Origin: Ruthenibacterium lactatiformans
Lineage (GTDB): Bacteria; Bacillota; Clostridia; Oscillospirales; Ruminococcaceae
Length of the DNA: 45,009 nt
Direction of reading: 5' to 3'
Assembly (NCBI RefSeq): GCF_000949455.1
Contig: NZ_JXXK01000031.1
Coordinates: 1-45,009 of the forward strand
The notes beneath the pieces are model-generated. The model saw nothing but the letters and a program-made list of their open reading frames with translations. It had not been told where the DNA came from and made no database searches. Position numbers and translations under genes: made by a program. Shown here in pieces: positions 15,606 to 24,301 of the stretch; position 1 is the first letter of the stretch; each line of letters begins with the position of its first letter.

Positions 15606-16883
15606 TTACGGTTCCGTCTGCCCGATGCCGTTGGCCTGGGCCAGAGCCGCACATTCCGCCTGCATCAGTGCCGCATATTCGCCGCCGCTGTACAGGCTGG
15701 CATAACGGTACAGCGCGTAGCCGTCTGCGCCGCGCACGGAAAGCGTGCGCGCCATATCGGCCAGATTGTGGCCGCTGGCCCATTCCCCGCTCTCTGTGGC
15801 GGAGCCGTCCCCCGCGCCGATACGGTATGCGCCCAGCCCGAATGCCAGCGAAACCGAATCGTCCCGGGGCATGGCCAGCCATTCGTCCACGATATTCTCG
15901 AACGCGAACCGGGCCGAACCATTCTGCAGCGTATAATTGTAGCCCCAGTAGACCTGCGGCATGATGTAGTCCACATAACCGGGCGTGGAAAGCCACAGCG
16001 CCACGTCCGAATACTGCTGGCTGTAGTTGTTGTCGTTGTTGCCCTGCGGGCTGATGCCGAAAACCGCCTCCGGCTTTACCGCCTTGACGGCGGCGTATAC
16101 CTTCTGCACCAGCGTGTTGACGTTGGCGCGCCGCCATTCGGCCAGGTCCTGTCCCCCGCCGTACCGCGCGTAACTCTCCGTGTCGAACGCTTCGTCTGTG
16201 GTGGGATAAAAGTAGTCGTCGAACTGAATTCCGTCCACGTCATAATTCTGCACGATCTCCGTTACGCCCTGCACCACCATGTCCTGCACCTCGGGCAGAG
16301 CGGGGTCGTAGTACAGCCCGCCGTTCGCCTCCAGCGCCCAGCCCTCGTGCAGAAGCGCCGGGTTGTCCGCCGCCAGCTCGCCGGGGGGCATGGTGTCGTT
16401 GAGCCGCACGCGGTACGGGTTCACCCATGCCTCGATGGCAAGGCCGCGGGCGTGGGCCTGCTCCACAAAAATGGCCAGCGGGTCATAGCCGGGGTCCTGC
16501 CCCTGCACGCCCGTTACAAGGTGGCTCCAGGGATACACTGCGCTGGGGTACACCGCGTCCCCGAAAGGGCGCACCTGCACGATGACGGTGTTCAGCCCCA
16601 GAGCCGCACAGTTGTCCAGCAGCGAGCCCACCGACGCGGCAAAGCCCTGCGCGCCGGAGGTATCGAACATCGGCCATTCCAGATAGCTCACCCACATGGC
16701 GCGGTACGCCACGGGCGCGGCCATGGCCTCCGGCTCGCCCCCCGCCTGCATACCGGACGGCACAGAGGTAAAATCCTCCCGGGGCGCGCCGGGCTCCCCG
16801 CCGCCCGCCTGCCGCGCGGGCGCGCATGCGGCCAGCAGACACAGGCAGGCGGCTGCCGCAGCGGTTCTCAACAGTTTTTTCAT
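15606..16883 (-). CDS. GHL10/DUF187-family glycoside-hydrolase-like lipoprotein
   Basis: Product of 425 residues. The signal peptide MKKLLRTAAAAACLC ends in the lipobox LLAACAP, so it is a lipoprotein. After a short linker comes the COG1649/GHL10 TIM barrel: YRAMWVSYLEWPMF, LGLNTVIVQVRPFGDAVYPS, ARGLAIEAWVNPYRV, YDVDGIQFDDYFYP (candidate catalytic Asp residues) and VFGISPQGNN, ending in DYIMPQVYWGYN. The family is presumed to act on cell-wall or polysaccharide glycans. The ATG at 16883 follows AAAGGGAA; the longer reading from 16937 would place extra charged residues before the signal peptide. Confidence 0.9.
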   Translation of the reverse strand: MKKLLRTAAAAACLCLLAACAPARQAGGGEPGAPREDFTSVPSGMQAGGEPEAMAAPVAYRAMWVSYLEWPMFDTSGAQGFAASVGSLLDNCAALGLNTVIVQVRPFGDAVYPSAVYPWSHLVTGVQGQDPGYDPLAIFVEQAHARGLAIEAWVNPYRVRLNDTMPPGELAADNPALLHEGWALEANGGLYYDPALPEVQDMVVQGVTEIVQNYDVDGIQFDDYFYPTTDEAFDTESYARYGGGQDLAEWRRANVNTLVQKVYAAVKAVKPEAVFGISPQGNNDNNYSQQYSDVALWLSTPGYVDYIMPQVYWGYNYTLQNGSARFAFENIVDEWLAMPRDDSVSLAFGLGAYRIGAGDGSATESGEWASGHNLADMARTLSVRGADGYALYRYASLYSGGEYAALMQAECAALAQANGIGQTEP

Positions 16884-16995
16884 GCTCTTGGTTCCCTTTC
16901 CCCATAACGCTGTGCCCGCCCCTAAAAGGCAGGACATGCATCATCGTATGCACGGGGCCCGCCGGAATATGTCTGCCCGGGCCCGCACGGCGCAG

Positions 16996-17463
16996 TCACG
17001 CCTCCTGATACAGCAAAAAAGCCAGAAGGCCCTGCACCGCCGCCACCGCAATGATGATGCACGCGGCCAGCATCTGCGGCACGGGCAGAAAACTGCCCAC
17101 AAGCAGCACCAGCCCGCACACCATCACCAGAAACGCTGCCTTATGCAGGCCGTTTTCCGGAACGGAAGCCTTGAAATACGGCCATGCAAACACAGGCCAC
17201 GACGCGGCCGCACACACGATGCCCACAATACCCGGCACCATGCCCAGCACCGTCAGAAGCGCGGCCGTCAGGCAGAAATTGCGGCCGCGGGGGTCCTCTT
17301 TTAGATTTGTGGCCAGCATCAGCATCATCACGCCCGCCGCGACGGTCGCGATATTGAACACAAGGTCCGCCCGGATGCTGAACAGCAGCATCGCGCCGCC
17401 CAAAATATTCAGCGCTGCCGACAGAATGCCGATGCCGTAAAATGTCTTGCGCGTGATATTCAT
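16996..17463 (-). CDS. Small multipass membrane protein, 155 aa
   Basis: About five hydrophobic segments (GIGILSAALNILGGAMLLFS, LVFNIATVAAGVMMLMLA, FCLTAALLTVLGMVPGIVGI, AAFLVMVCGLVLLVGSFLPV, MLAACIIIAVAAVQGLLAFL) with short loops. It is basic on the presumed inner side (MNITRKT, NLKEDPRGR). I do not recognise a family. GGGAG lies about 9 bases before the ATG. It stands between the GHL10 and phospholipase-like genes on the same strand, but a terminator separates it from the latter. Confidence 0.7.
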   Translation of the reverse strand: MNITRKTFYGIGILSAALNILGGAMLLFSIRADLVFNIATVAAGVMMLMLATNLKEDPRGRNFCLTAALLTVLGMVPGIVGIVCAAASWPVFAWPYFKASVPENGLHKAAFLVMVCGLVLLVGSFLPVPQMLAACIIIAVAAVQGLLAFLLYQEA

Positions 17464-17597
17464 AAATATATGCTCCCTTTCCGGCGTACCGCCACGCGGC
17501 CTGTGCGCTGTGAAAACGCCGGAGCTTCTTTTGTACAGATGATATCAGTATAGCATACTCCGTATTTTTTTCAAAGCCTCGTCTGCGAAAAGGAACG

Positions 17598-17640
17598 AAA
17601 AAGCGCGCCGCGGCGAAAGATATGCCTTTCGCCGCGGCGC
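17598..17640 (-). terminator. Terminator of the phospholipase-like/UMF1 unit
   Basis: A perfect 15-bp stem, GCGCCGCGGCGAAAG (17605-17619) with CTTTCGCCGCGGCGC (17626-17640), has a 6-base loop and is followed on the minus strand by GCTTTTTCG. Confidence 0.85.
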
Positions 17641-17679
17641 GTTTGCAGTCCAATTTTATTTCCCGGGCAGGGCGGGCCT

Positions 17680-18579
17680 TCACACCCCGGCCGGGGCCGG
17701 TTCACTGAGCAGGCCTGTGGAGTAGCTGCGGTCGCCCACAGCCGCGGCCAGCGCCTCCTTGGTGCTGCGGCCCTCCCAGTAAGCGGCCGCTGCCTTCAGG
17801 TATCCTGCAGCCAGCCGGGCCGATTCCCCGCACAGCGCCTCGGGGCCCGCGTCCATCTGTGCATGCGTATAGGGGTTTTCCCAATGCTCCGCAAAGCCGT
17901 CCGCCGGGCGCCGGGCGGGCGTCATGTGGGAAAGCCCGTAGCCGGGCTTGTGCAGCACCAGCCGTTCCGCCGCCCAGACCAACGCCCGCTTGCCGCCGTA
18001 AGGCGACAGGAACAGCCTGTGCAGGGCGTGGAAATCATGGAAGGAATCCGCCAGTGCCTCATGCGGGATATCCATGCGGTAGACCTGCGCCACCGCGTCA
18101 TGAAGCATTTGCGTCACTTCGGCCAGCTCCTGAGGCGGCAGCCCCGGAGCGGCAGTTCCCGCCGGAACGGCGGGTGAGCCGCAGTCCTGCTCATGGAACA
18201 TACTGTCCATGGCCACCTCGCAGAAGCCGTGCCCCTCGGGTATGTTGAACTGTCCCTGCGGCCCGCACTGGAACGCCACATACGGATGCATCACGGAATC
18301 CGCCGCGTAATGCGCCAGAAAGCCCAGCGCATAGCTGCGCTGGGCGGGCGTGGAGGCCGCGAAGATCATTGTGCGCAGGAACCGGCCGCATTGTTCGTCG
18401 TGCATGCGGCCGCCCAGTTCCGGCAGCGGCCAGGGCCGTTTGGCGGAAAGCACACGGTAAGCAAACAGCGGGTCCGGCCCGTTGGCGCCCATTTCATAGG
18501 CCGCCGTACTGGGCGCATGCTCCCCGCTTTGTGCCAGCGCCGCGCGGGCGATGCGGATATGTGTATATGCTTCGGGCAT
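17680..18579 (-). CDS. Zinc-dependent phospholipase C-like protein
   Basis: Product of 299 residues, helical, matching the bacterial zinc-dependent phospholipase C-like family. Putative metal ligands are in MPEAYTHIRIA, YEMGANGPDPLF, FLAHYAADSVMHPY (His and Asp spacing typical of the family) and VAMDSMFHEQD. No signal peptide is visible, unlike secreted clostridial phospholipases, so a cytoplasmic housekeeping or sporulation-type role is possible. The ATG at 18579 has only a weak AAAGG 11 bases upstream; a TTG three codons earlier is an alternative. It lies 74 bp after the UMF1 transporter gene and probably shares its transcript. Confidence 0.8.
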   Translation of the reverse strand: MPEAYTHIRIARAALAQSGEHAPSTAAYEMGANGPDPLFAYRVLSAKRPWPLPELGGRMHDEQCGRFLRTMIFAASTPAQRSYALGFLAHYAADSVMHPYVAFQCGPQGQFNIPEGHGFCEVAMDSMFHEQDCGSPAVPAGTAAPGLPPQELAEVTQMLHDAVAQVYRMDIPHEALADSFHDFHALHRLFLSPYGGKRALVWAAERLVLHKPGYGLSHMTPARRPADGFAEHWENPYTHAQMDAGPEALCGESARLAAGYLKAAAAYWEGRSTKEALAAAVGDRSYSTGLLSEPAPAGV

Positions 18580-18653
18580 ATCGATCAAAACCTTTCGCGT
18601 TGGGGTCTTCGGGCGGGGCCCCGCCCCTCCCGCACATGGGCAGTACGGATTTT

Positions 18654-20014
18654 TTACTTCCCCGCGCCCTCTTTTTTCAGCATGCGGGGCAGCACGCCGA
18701 AGTAAAGCACCGCGCCCACCAGGAAGATGAGCAGAACTGACAATACGCCCCAGGGCGATGCCTCCTGCTGCGCGGCGGCCAACACGGCCTCGGGGGCCGT
18801 CTCCGGCGTAAGGCTCTGCCTGCCCAGCAGCACTACGGTGGCGATCTGCGTCACGAAGCCCATCAGCGCCGGGCCCATGACGGACGAAAACTTGCCGAAG
18901 ATATCGAAAAAGCCGAAGTACTCGCCCGAACGGTTCTTGTCCGGAAGCATTTTTCCGAACATACTGCGGGACAGCGCCTGGATGCCGCCCTGACTGGTAG
19001 CCACCAGAATGGCCAGCACCCAGAACTGCCAGGTCTCGCGCACAAAAAAGCCGAACACGCAAATGCCCATGTAGATACAGATTCCCACGCCCACCATCAC
19101 GCGCGCGCCGAATTTACCGGCCAGCTTGATGTACATCAGGCAGAACGGCAGGCCCAGGATCTGCACCAGCAGCAGCGCAAGCATCATCTCGGTGTCGCCC
19201 AGACCCAGCTGGGCGCCGTAGGAGGTGCTCATGTGGATAATGGTGCCCACGCCGTCGATGTAAAAGAAATAGGCGAGCATGAACACAAAAATGGATTTAT
19301 GGCCGAAGATGTCCTTCAGCGTGGCCCACAGCCCCCGCAGGGTCTTGCGGATGGCGCCCTTTTCGTGGGGCTGATAGCTTTTCTGCTCCACGTTTTTCAG
19401 CAGCGGCCAACTGAACGCGGCCCACCACACGGCCGTAAAGCCGAAGATGAAAGACAGGCAGTACAGCATATCCACGCCCACGGCGTTCATCACAAGAAAA
19501 ATGAGCAGCGGGATGGTGGAGCCGCCGATATAGCCCAGGCCGTAGCCCATGGTGGAGACGCGGTCCATACGCTCTTCGGTGGTGACGTCGGGTAAAAAGC
19601 TGTCGTAGTACAGGTTCGCGCCCGAAAAGCCGATCTGGCTGATGACATACAGGATCAGGATGGCTGTGCCCACGGCCTCGGCCACCCCGGTATTTTCCGC
19701 AAAGCCCGTCATGGGCGTAACGGCAAGCCCCGCGCAGGCCAGCACACCCACGGCCAGAAAAACAAAAACATCTTTTTTCGCATGCCTTTAAAATCGCCCA
19801 GCGCGCCGATAACCGGCGCCAGCAGCGCCGAAATAAGCATGGCGATGCTGGTGACATAGCCCCAGATGCTCATGGCCGACGTGGTGTTGCGCATAAAGCC
19901 CGCCACCGACGAAAAAAAGATCGGCAGCAGCGTGACAACGATCACCGAATGGGCGCTGTTGGCCCAGTCGTACATCATCCAGCTTTTTTCTTCCTTGGTA
20001 TACCCTTTCAGCAT
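18654..20014 (-). pseudogene. UMF1-family MFS transporter interrupted by a frameshift
   Basis: The N-terminal part reads from the ATG at 20014 (MLKGYTKEEKSWMMYDWANS, the family signature) to KGMRKKMF. The rest reads in another frame from about 19766 (VFLAVGVLACAG..) to the stop at 18654. Together they cover the whole permease, about 12 helices, of the UMF1/Atg22-like group, normally about 450 residues. Adding one T to the five-T run at minus 19768-19764 would restore KKMFFVFLAVG. It is either a real inactivating deletion in a homopolymer or a sequencing error; everything else looks intact. GAGGTG lies 7 bases before the start. The export substrate is unknown. Confidence 0.85.
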
Positions 20015-20029
20015 CGGTACGCACCTCGT

Positions 20030-20200
20030 CTTATTCAGATTCGCGAAAAAAAACTTACTGTACCATGACGCCGCAAAGCGCCCCCAACAAAACCGCATCT
20101 ACTGCGGTTTTGCATGGTTCAATGTTCTCAAAGCCCTGTGCGCCGGCACAGGGGCGTGTGCAGCGCACACGCGCAGCCGCGCAAGCGGCGGCGGCTTTAA
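20030..20200 (-). promoter_or_regulatory. Hairpin-rich leader of the UMF1 transporter
   Basis: Between the proposed start of transcription (about 20198) and the ATG lie successive perfect hairpins: 20173-20190 region (CCGC/GCGG), 20172-20154 (8 bp), 20153-20134 (8 bp, CCCTGTGC/GCACAGGG) and 20112-20088 (10 bp, CAAAACCGCA/TGCGGTTTTG). A run of eight T follows near 20055-20048 on the minus strand. It matches no riboswitch class that I know. The rest of the 435-bp gap (20211-20449) is A+T-rich, with a 20-bp palindrome at 20405-20424 just before the sigma-factor ribosome site. Confidence 0.45.
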
Positions 20201-20204
20201 GGTT

Positions 20205-20213
20205 AGTATATCA
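20205..20213 (-). promoter_or_regulatory. Extended -10 promoter for the UMF1 transporter
   Basis: Minus strand TGATATACT: the TGn extension plus TATACT. There is no convincing -35, as is usual for extended -10 promoters. Confidence 0.5.
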
Positions 20214-20449
20214 CATAGAAAAGTGTACCATCCCCGCAGGCAAATCACAAGTAGTTTCGCTGTTTTACAGAAATATTACCCGCCTTCCGGCAGCCTTTTG
20301 TTCCCGGTTTTATAAAATTTACAGCAAATCTTTAGAAATTCTTTGGATTTTCCCCCCGCGCCTTTTTAGATTGCGGTCTTATACTAAAACACGTTGAAGA
20401 CAAGCCGCCCGGCGCGCCGGGCGGGGCAAAAAGGCGGGAGGGGTTTCCA

Positions 20450-20965
20450 ATGACGGAACAGGCGTTTGAAGCGATGGTACGGCAATATGAAAAGCTGGTA
20501 TATACGGTGTGCTGCCAGCTGGTGCACGACCATCAGCTGGCCGAGGATCTTTCGCAGGAGACGTTTGTCTCGGCCTATCTGCATATGGAAAGCTGTCCGC
20601 CGGGCGCGGAAAAGCCCTGGCTGTGCCGCATTGCGGTGAACAAGGCAAAGGATCATCTGAAAAGCGCCTACAACCGCCGCATGGCCGTGACCGAGGCCCC
20701 CGGCGACACCGCTCCGGCGCTGGCCGCCGCGCAGAACGTCCCCAGCCTAGAGGCTGAGTGCGAAACACGCGCCGACGCCGGCCTTGCGCGGGAGTGCATC
20801 GAGGGCCTGGCGGAACCGTACCGCACGGTGTCTGTATTGTATTTCATGCAGGAATGGCCCGTGGAGGCCATTGCACGGCAGCTGGGCCGCATGCCCAAGA
20901 CCGTGCACACCCAGCTTTACCGCGCAAAAAAAATGCTGCGGCGGGAGCTGGCGGCGGTGGGCTGA
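20450..20965 (+). CDS. ECF-type RNA polymerase sigma factor
   Basis: Product of 171 residues. Region 2 is seen at about 5-70 (FEAMVRQYEKLVYTVCCQLV, AEDLSQETFVSAYLH, PWLCRIAVNKAKDHL) and region 4 at about 112-165 (YRTVSVLYFMQEWPVEAIAR then GRMPKTVHTQLYRAKKMLRR, the helix-turn-helix). The linker is Ala/Glu/Pro-rich. GGGAGG lies upstream of the ATG. No anti-sigma gene follows: the next gene is a response regulator 147 bp downstream. It probably redirects RNA polymerase to stress or envelope genes; its targets cannot be read here. Confidence 0.93.
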   Translation: MTEQAFEAMVRQYEKLVYTVCCQLVHDHQLAEDLSQETFVSAYLHMESCPPGAEKPWLCRIAVNKAKDHLKSAYNRRMAVTEAPGDTAPALAAAQNVPSLEAECETRADAGLARECIEGLAEPYRTVSVLYFMQEWPVEAIARQLGRMPKTVHTQLYRAKKMLRRELAAVG

Positions 20966-21112
20966 GCGCATACGGGCGCAGAAGGTTCTTTCTCTCTGTC
21001 CGGGTTTTGTGCTATATTAAGTAAATAGTATCGATATACGAAGCACGATGCCGCCCAGCCGCCCGCCGGGCGCGCGGCATACCGCATCGCAGCCGGACAA
21101 AAGGAGAAACGC

Positions 21113-21817
21113 ATGGAAACGCATATTCTTGTTGTGGAGGACGACGCCGAGATCCGCGAGGGCGTCTCCATTTACCTGAAAAACCAGGGCTATACTGTAC
21201 ACGGTGCGGCCAACGGCGCCCAGGGGCTGGAGCTTGCCCGGCAGCTGCCCATCCATCTGGCCGTTGTGGATGTGATGATGCCCATGATGGACGGCATCAC
21301 CATGGTGATGAAGCTGCGGGACGAGGGCTGCGAGTTCCCCGTCATCATGTTGTCGGCCAAATCCGAGGACATTGATAAGATCACCGGGCTGAACATCGGC
21401 GCGGACGATTACGTCACCAAGCCTTTCGTGCCCATGGAACTTCTGGCCCGGGTGCACTCCCACCTGCGCCGGTACGAAAAATTTCTGCGGGCGACGGGCG
21501 CAGCCGCTGCGCCCGCCCTGCGCACCTATGTCATCGGCGGGCTGGAGCTGTGCGAGGACACCGCGGAGCTGACCGTGGACGGCACGCCCGTAAAGCTGAC
21601 GCCGCTGGAGTTCAAAATTCTGGCGCTGCTGATGAAAAACCCTGGGCGCGTGTTCTCCGCCGAGGAGATATACGAGCGCGTTTGGAACGAACGCGCCGTC
21701 AGCACGGATACCATCATGGTGCACATCCGCAACATCCGTGAAAAGATAGAATACAATCCCAGGGAACCGAAATATTTGAAAGTGGTGTGGGGCATTGGGT
21801 ACAAGATCGAAAAGTAA
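21113..21817 (+). CDS. OmpR/PhoB-family response regulator
   Basis: Product of 234 residues. In the receiver domain the acidic pair is E9/D10/D11, the phospho-acceptor is Asp53 (VVDVMMP), the switch residue is Ser81 and the conserved Lys is 103 (YVTKPF). The C-terminal winged-helix domain (about 140-232; LTPLEFKILALLMKNPGRVF, TIMVHIRNIREKIE, VWGIGYKI) is VanR-like. AAAAGGAG lies before the ATG. The last codons overlap the sensor kinase start by 23 bases, showing translational coupling. OmpR-type regulators bind tandem direct repeats; a TTGTGACC pair in the 3.6-kb promoter is one possible target class, unproven. Confidence 0.95.
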   Translation: METHILVVEDDAEIREGVSIYLKNQGYTVHGAANGAQGLELARQLPIHLAVVDVMMPMMDGITMVMKLRDEGCEFPVIMLSAKSEDIDKITGLNIGADDYVTKPFVPMELLARVHSHLRRYEKFLRATGAAAAPALRTYVIGGLELCEDTAELTVDGTPVKLTPLEFKILALLMKNPGRVFSAEEIYERVWNERAVSTDTIMVHIRNIREKIEYNPREPKYLKVVWGIGYKIEK

Positions 21818-24227
21818 GGCGGCCGCGGGGCTGCTTTCCGCACTTTTGCTGCTGGCGCTGGCCGTGGGGCTTCTGGCCGGGCTGCGTCCGCTGTACGCCC
21901 GCGCTCAGGAACAGGGCGTCCTGTTTTATTATTACGATCCCTTTGTGGAAAACATCCAGACGGCCAACCATACGCTGTACTGGCGGGCCCGCGAGCAGTG
22001 GGAGGGCAAGGAGTTTGAGCCGTCGGAGCTTTTGCTGAGCGACGCGAACGCCGCTGTTTACGCCGCACGGGAGGCCGGGGAGGACTTCGTGCTGGGCTAC
22101 ACCGGCGCGGCCGGTGACGAAAGCGGCGGCACCAACGCCTCCTACGGCGGACTGGACGTTTACGCGCCCGATGCCATCTCCGCGCTGGACGCTTTCAACG
22201 CCAGCGTGAAAGCCCATGCCGACGAGCTGGCGGGCAGCTGGGGCAATCTGTTTTACGCCGTGACGGACGACGCAACGGGCAAAACATACACCAACACGGA
22301 AGCCGGGCTTGGCGGCTTTCTTTCGGACGACCCCGCCAAAAACGGCTTCGACGCCGCCCAGTGGCGTTATGTGCTGGCGCTCCGCTTCGACGCGCAGGGC
22401 AATATGTCCTATGCAGCCTCCTATCTGGGCGAGGAGGGCCAGCAGGACTTTTCCGCTTCTATCTGGAACACGGATATGCAGGCCTACGGCACCGACGCCA
22501 TACGCCGGCATCTTGACCTGGACGTTCTGTCCTACTACGATCTTTCCGCTCCCAAAAGCGTGACCTTCGTCTACGGGGTCCCGCGGGTATTCGCGGCTTC
22601 GGATGACATCAGCTGGTATATCGCAACGTCTCAGGAGCGCTCCTTCATCAGCCACGCCTTCGATCCCCTGTTTGCGGCTGCATTGGCCCTTGCGGCGCTT
22701 CTGGCCCTGTGGTTCGGCCGCCGGCGCGGCAGCGGGCTGGGCGGCGGCTGGCTGTGCCGTGTGCCGCTGGAGCTGGTACTGCTGGCCCTCGGCTGCGCGG
22801 TGCTGATGAACGGCGTCCCCTCCAGCGCTGTAACAAGCAATTTCGACGGCAGCATCGCCGCCGTGCTGCGGGACGAATTCAGCGTGGACCTGCCCTCCGC
22901 GGCCAACACCATGGCGAACCTGCTGTGCGCGGGGCTTCTGTTCCTGTTTTTGGAGGTGACGTTTATGTCTGTTCTCGCGCTGCGCCAGGGCCTGGCCCGG
23001 GACGGTTGGCTGGGCTATCTGAAAAACCGCAGCCTGGCCGCACGGGCCGTGCGCGCTTTGCTGCGGGGCGCGGGGCGCGTCTGGCGTGCCGTGAGCGGCA
23101 CGCTGGGGCGCATGTGGCGCGCCCTCACCGCCATCGACCTGCGGGACCCCGCTGAAAAAACGCTGCTGCGCCTGCTGGCCGTAAATTTCGCCATCGTCAC
23201 GTTCATCTGCTGCTTCTGGTTCCTGGGCATTGCTGGAACCGTGATCTACACGGTGGTGCTGTTCTTCCTGCTGCGCCGCCGCGCCAACCGCATCCAGCAG
23301 GACTACGCGGCCCTGCTGGCCGCCGCCCGGCGCATGGCCGGCGGAGACCTGGCCACGCCTGTGGAGGGAGACATGGGCCTGTTCGACCCGCTGAAGGACG
23401 AATTGAACCAGGTGCGCGCGGGCTTTGAAAAGGCCGTCGCCGCCGAAGTGCGCAGCCAGAACATGAAGACCGAGCTGATCACCAACGTCTCACACGACCT
23501 GAAAACGCCGCTGACCGCCATCATCACCTATGTGGACCTGCTCAAGGACCCCGCCCTTTCTGCCGAAGACCGGGCCAAATACATTGAAACGCTGGACAAA
23601 AAATCCCAGCGGCTCAAGCGGCTGATCGAGGACCTGTTTGAGGTGAGCAAGGCCGCCACACGGAACGTGGCCATGCATTACGCTGAAGTAGATCTGGCCG
23701 CACTGCTCAAGCAGGTCCAGTACGAGCTGGCCGACAAAGCCGAAGCCAGCGGCATCGATTTCCGCTGGCAGCTCCCGGAGGAACGCATGCCTCTGGTGCT
23801 GGACGGGCAAAAGACCTGCCGCATCTTTGAGAACCTAGTGGTGAACATCACCAAATACGGCATGCCCGGCACCCGGGCTTATATCACGCTGATGCCGCAG
23901 GAGCACGGCGCGCAGGTGGTGTTCAAAAACATTTCCGCCACCGAGCTGGATTTCAGCGCGGAAGAGATCACCGACCGCTTTGTGCGGGGCGACCGTTCCC
24001 GCAACACCGAGGGCAGCGGCCTGGGCCTTGCCATTGCCAAGAGCTTTGCCGAACTGCAGGGCGGCACGTTCTCCATCACAGTGGACGGCGACCTGTTCAA
24101 GGCCACGGTAACGCTGCCCGACACGAACCAGCCCGAGCAGCCGGAAACACTCCCGCTCCCCGCCGCGCCGGACGCAGACGCGCAAAGCGCCCCGCAGACG
24201 GGCGGCGCTCTGCCCGCAGGCATCTGA
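21795..24227 (+). CDS. Multipass sensor histidine kinase with large extracytoplasmic domain
   Basis: Product of 810 residues, much longer than the usual 350-500. TTG start at 21795 inside the response-regulator gene, with GTGTGGGG just upstream. One membrane helix (about 10-30) leads to a ~250-residue extracytoplasmic region (Asp/Ala-rich, no named fold recognised). Then come helices near 290-310, 320-340, 365-395 and a close pair at 465-500, a HAMP-like linker, and the HisKA motif NVSHDLKTPLTAI with the phospho-acceptor His at residue 567. The ATP-binding domain ends with GSGLGLAIAKS near residue 742. The C-terminal tail is Pro/Ala-rich. It is the partner of the preceding regulator. The multi-helix middle is like VanS/YvrG-type kinases with extra segments. 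Confidence 0.92.
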   Translation: MGTRSKSKAAAGLLSALLLLALAVGLLAGLRPLYARAQEQGVLFYYYDPFVENIQTANHTLYWRAREQWEGKEFEPSELLLSDANAAVYAAREAGEDFVLGYTGAAGDESGGTNASYGGLDVYAPDAISALDAFNASVKAHADELAGSWGNLFYAVTDDATGKTYTNTEAGLGGFLSDDPAKNGFDAAQWRYVLALRFDAQGNMSYAASYLGEEGQQDFSASIWNTDMQAYGTDAIRRHLDLDVLSYYDLSAPKSVTFVYGVPRVFAASDDISWYIATSQERSFISHAFDPLFAAALALAALLALWFGRRRGSGLGGGWLCRVPLELVLLALGCAVLMNGVPSSAVTSNFDGSIAAVLRDEFSVDLPSAANTMANLLCAGLLFLFLEVTFMSVLALRQGLARDGWLGYLKNRSLAARAVRALLRGAGRVWRAVSGTLGRMWRALTAIDLRDPAEKTLLRLLAVNFAIVTFICCFWFLGIAGTVIYTVVLFFLLRRRANRIQQDYAALLAAARRMAGGDLATPVEGDMGLFDPLKDELNQVRAGFEKAVAAEVRSQNMKTELITNVSHDLKTPLTAIITYVDLLKDPALSAEDRAKYIETLDKKSQRLKRLIEDLFEVSKAATRNVAMHYAEVDLAALLKQVQYELADKAEASGIDFRWQLPEERMPLVLDGQKTCRIFENLVVNITKYGMPGTRAYITLMPQEHGAQVVFKNISATELDFSAEEITDRFVRGDRSRNTEGSGLGLAIAKSFAELQGGTFSITVDGDLFKATVTLPDTNQPEQPETLPLPAAPDADAQSAPQTGGALPAGI

Positions 24228-24250
24228 ACCGTACGGATACAAATGAACAA

Positions 24251-24301
24251 GCCGCCGTTTCCCCGGACACGAAGTCCGGCGGAAACGGCGGTTTGCTTTT
24301 T
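24251..24301 (+). terminator. Terminator after the two-component genes
   Basis: CCGCCGTTTCC with CCGGAC pair with GTCCGG and GGAAACGGCGG (one bulged C, 5-base loop), then TTTGCTTTTT. It abuts the end of the converging MocR gene. Confidence 0.85.

Noticed and set aside
20450..24227. Sigma factor and two-component genes as one operon with an anti-sigma
   Set aside because: No anti-sigma-like gene is present and a 147-bp gap separates the sigma gene from the response regulator; operon membership is not supported.
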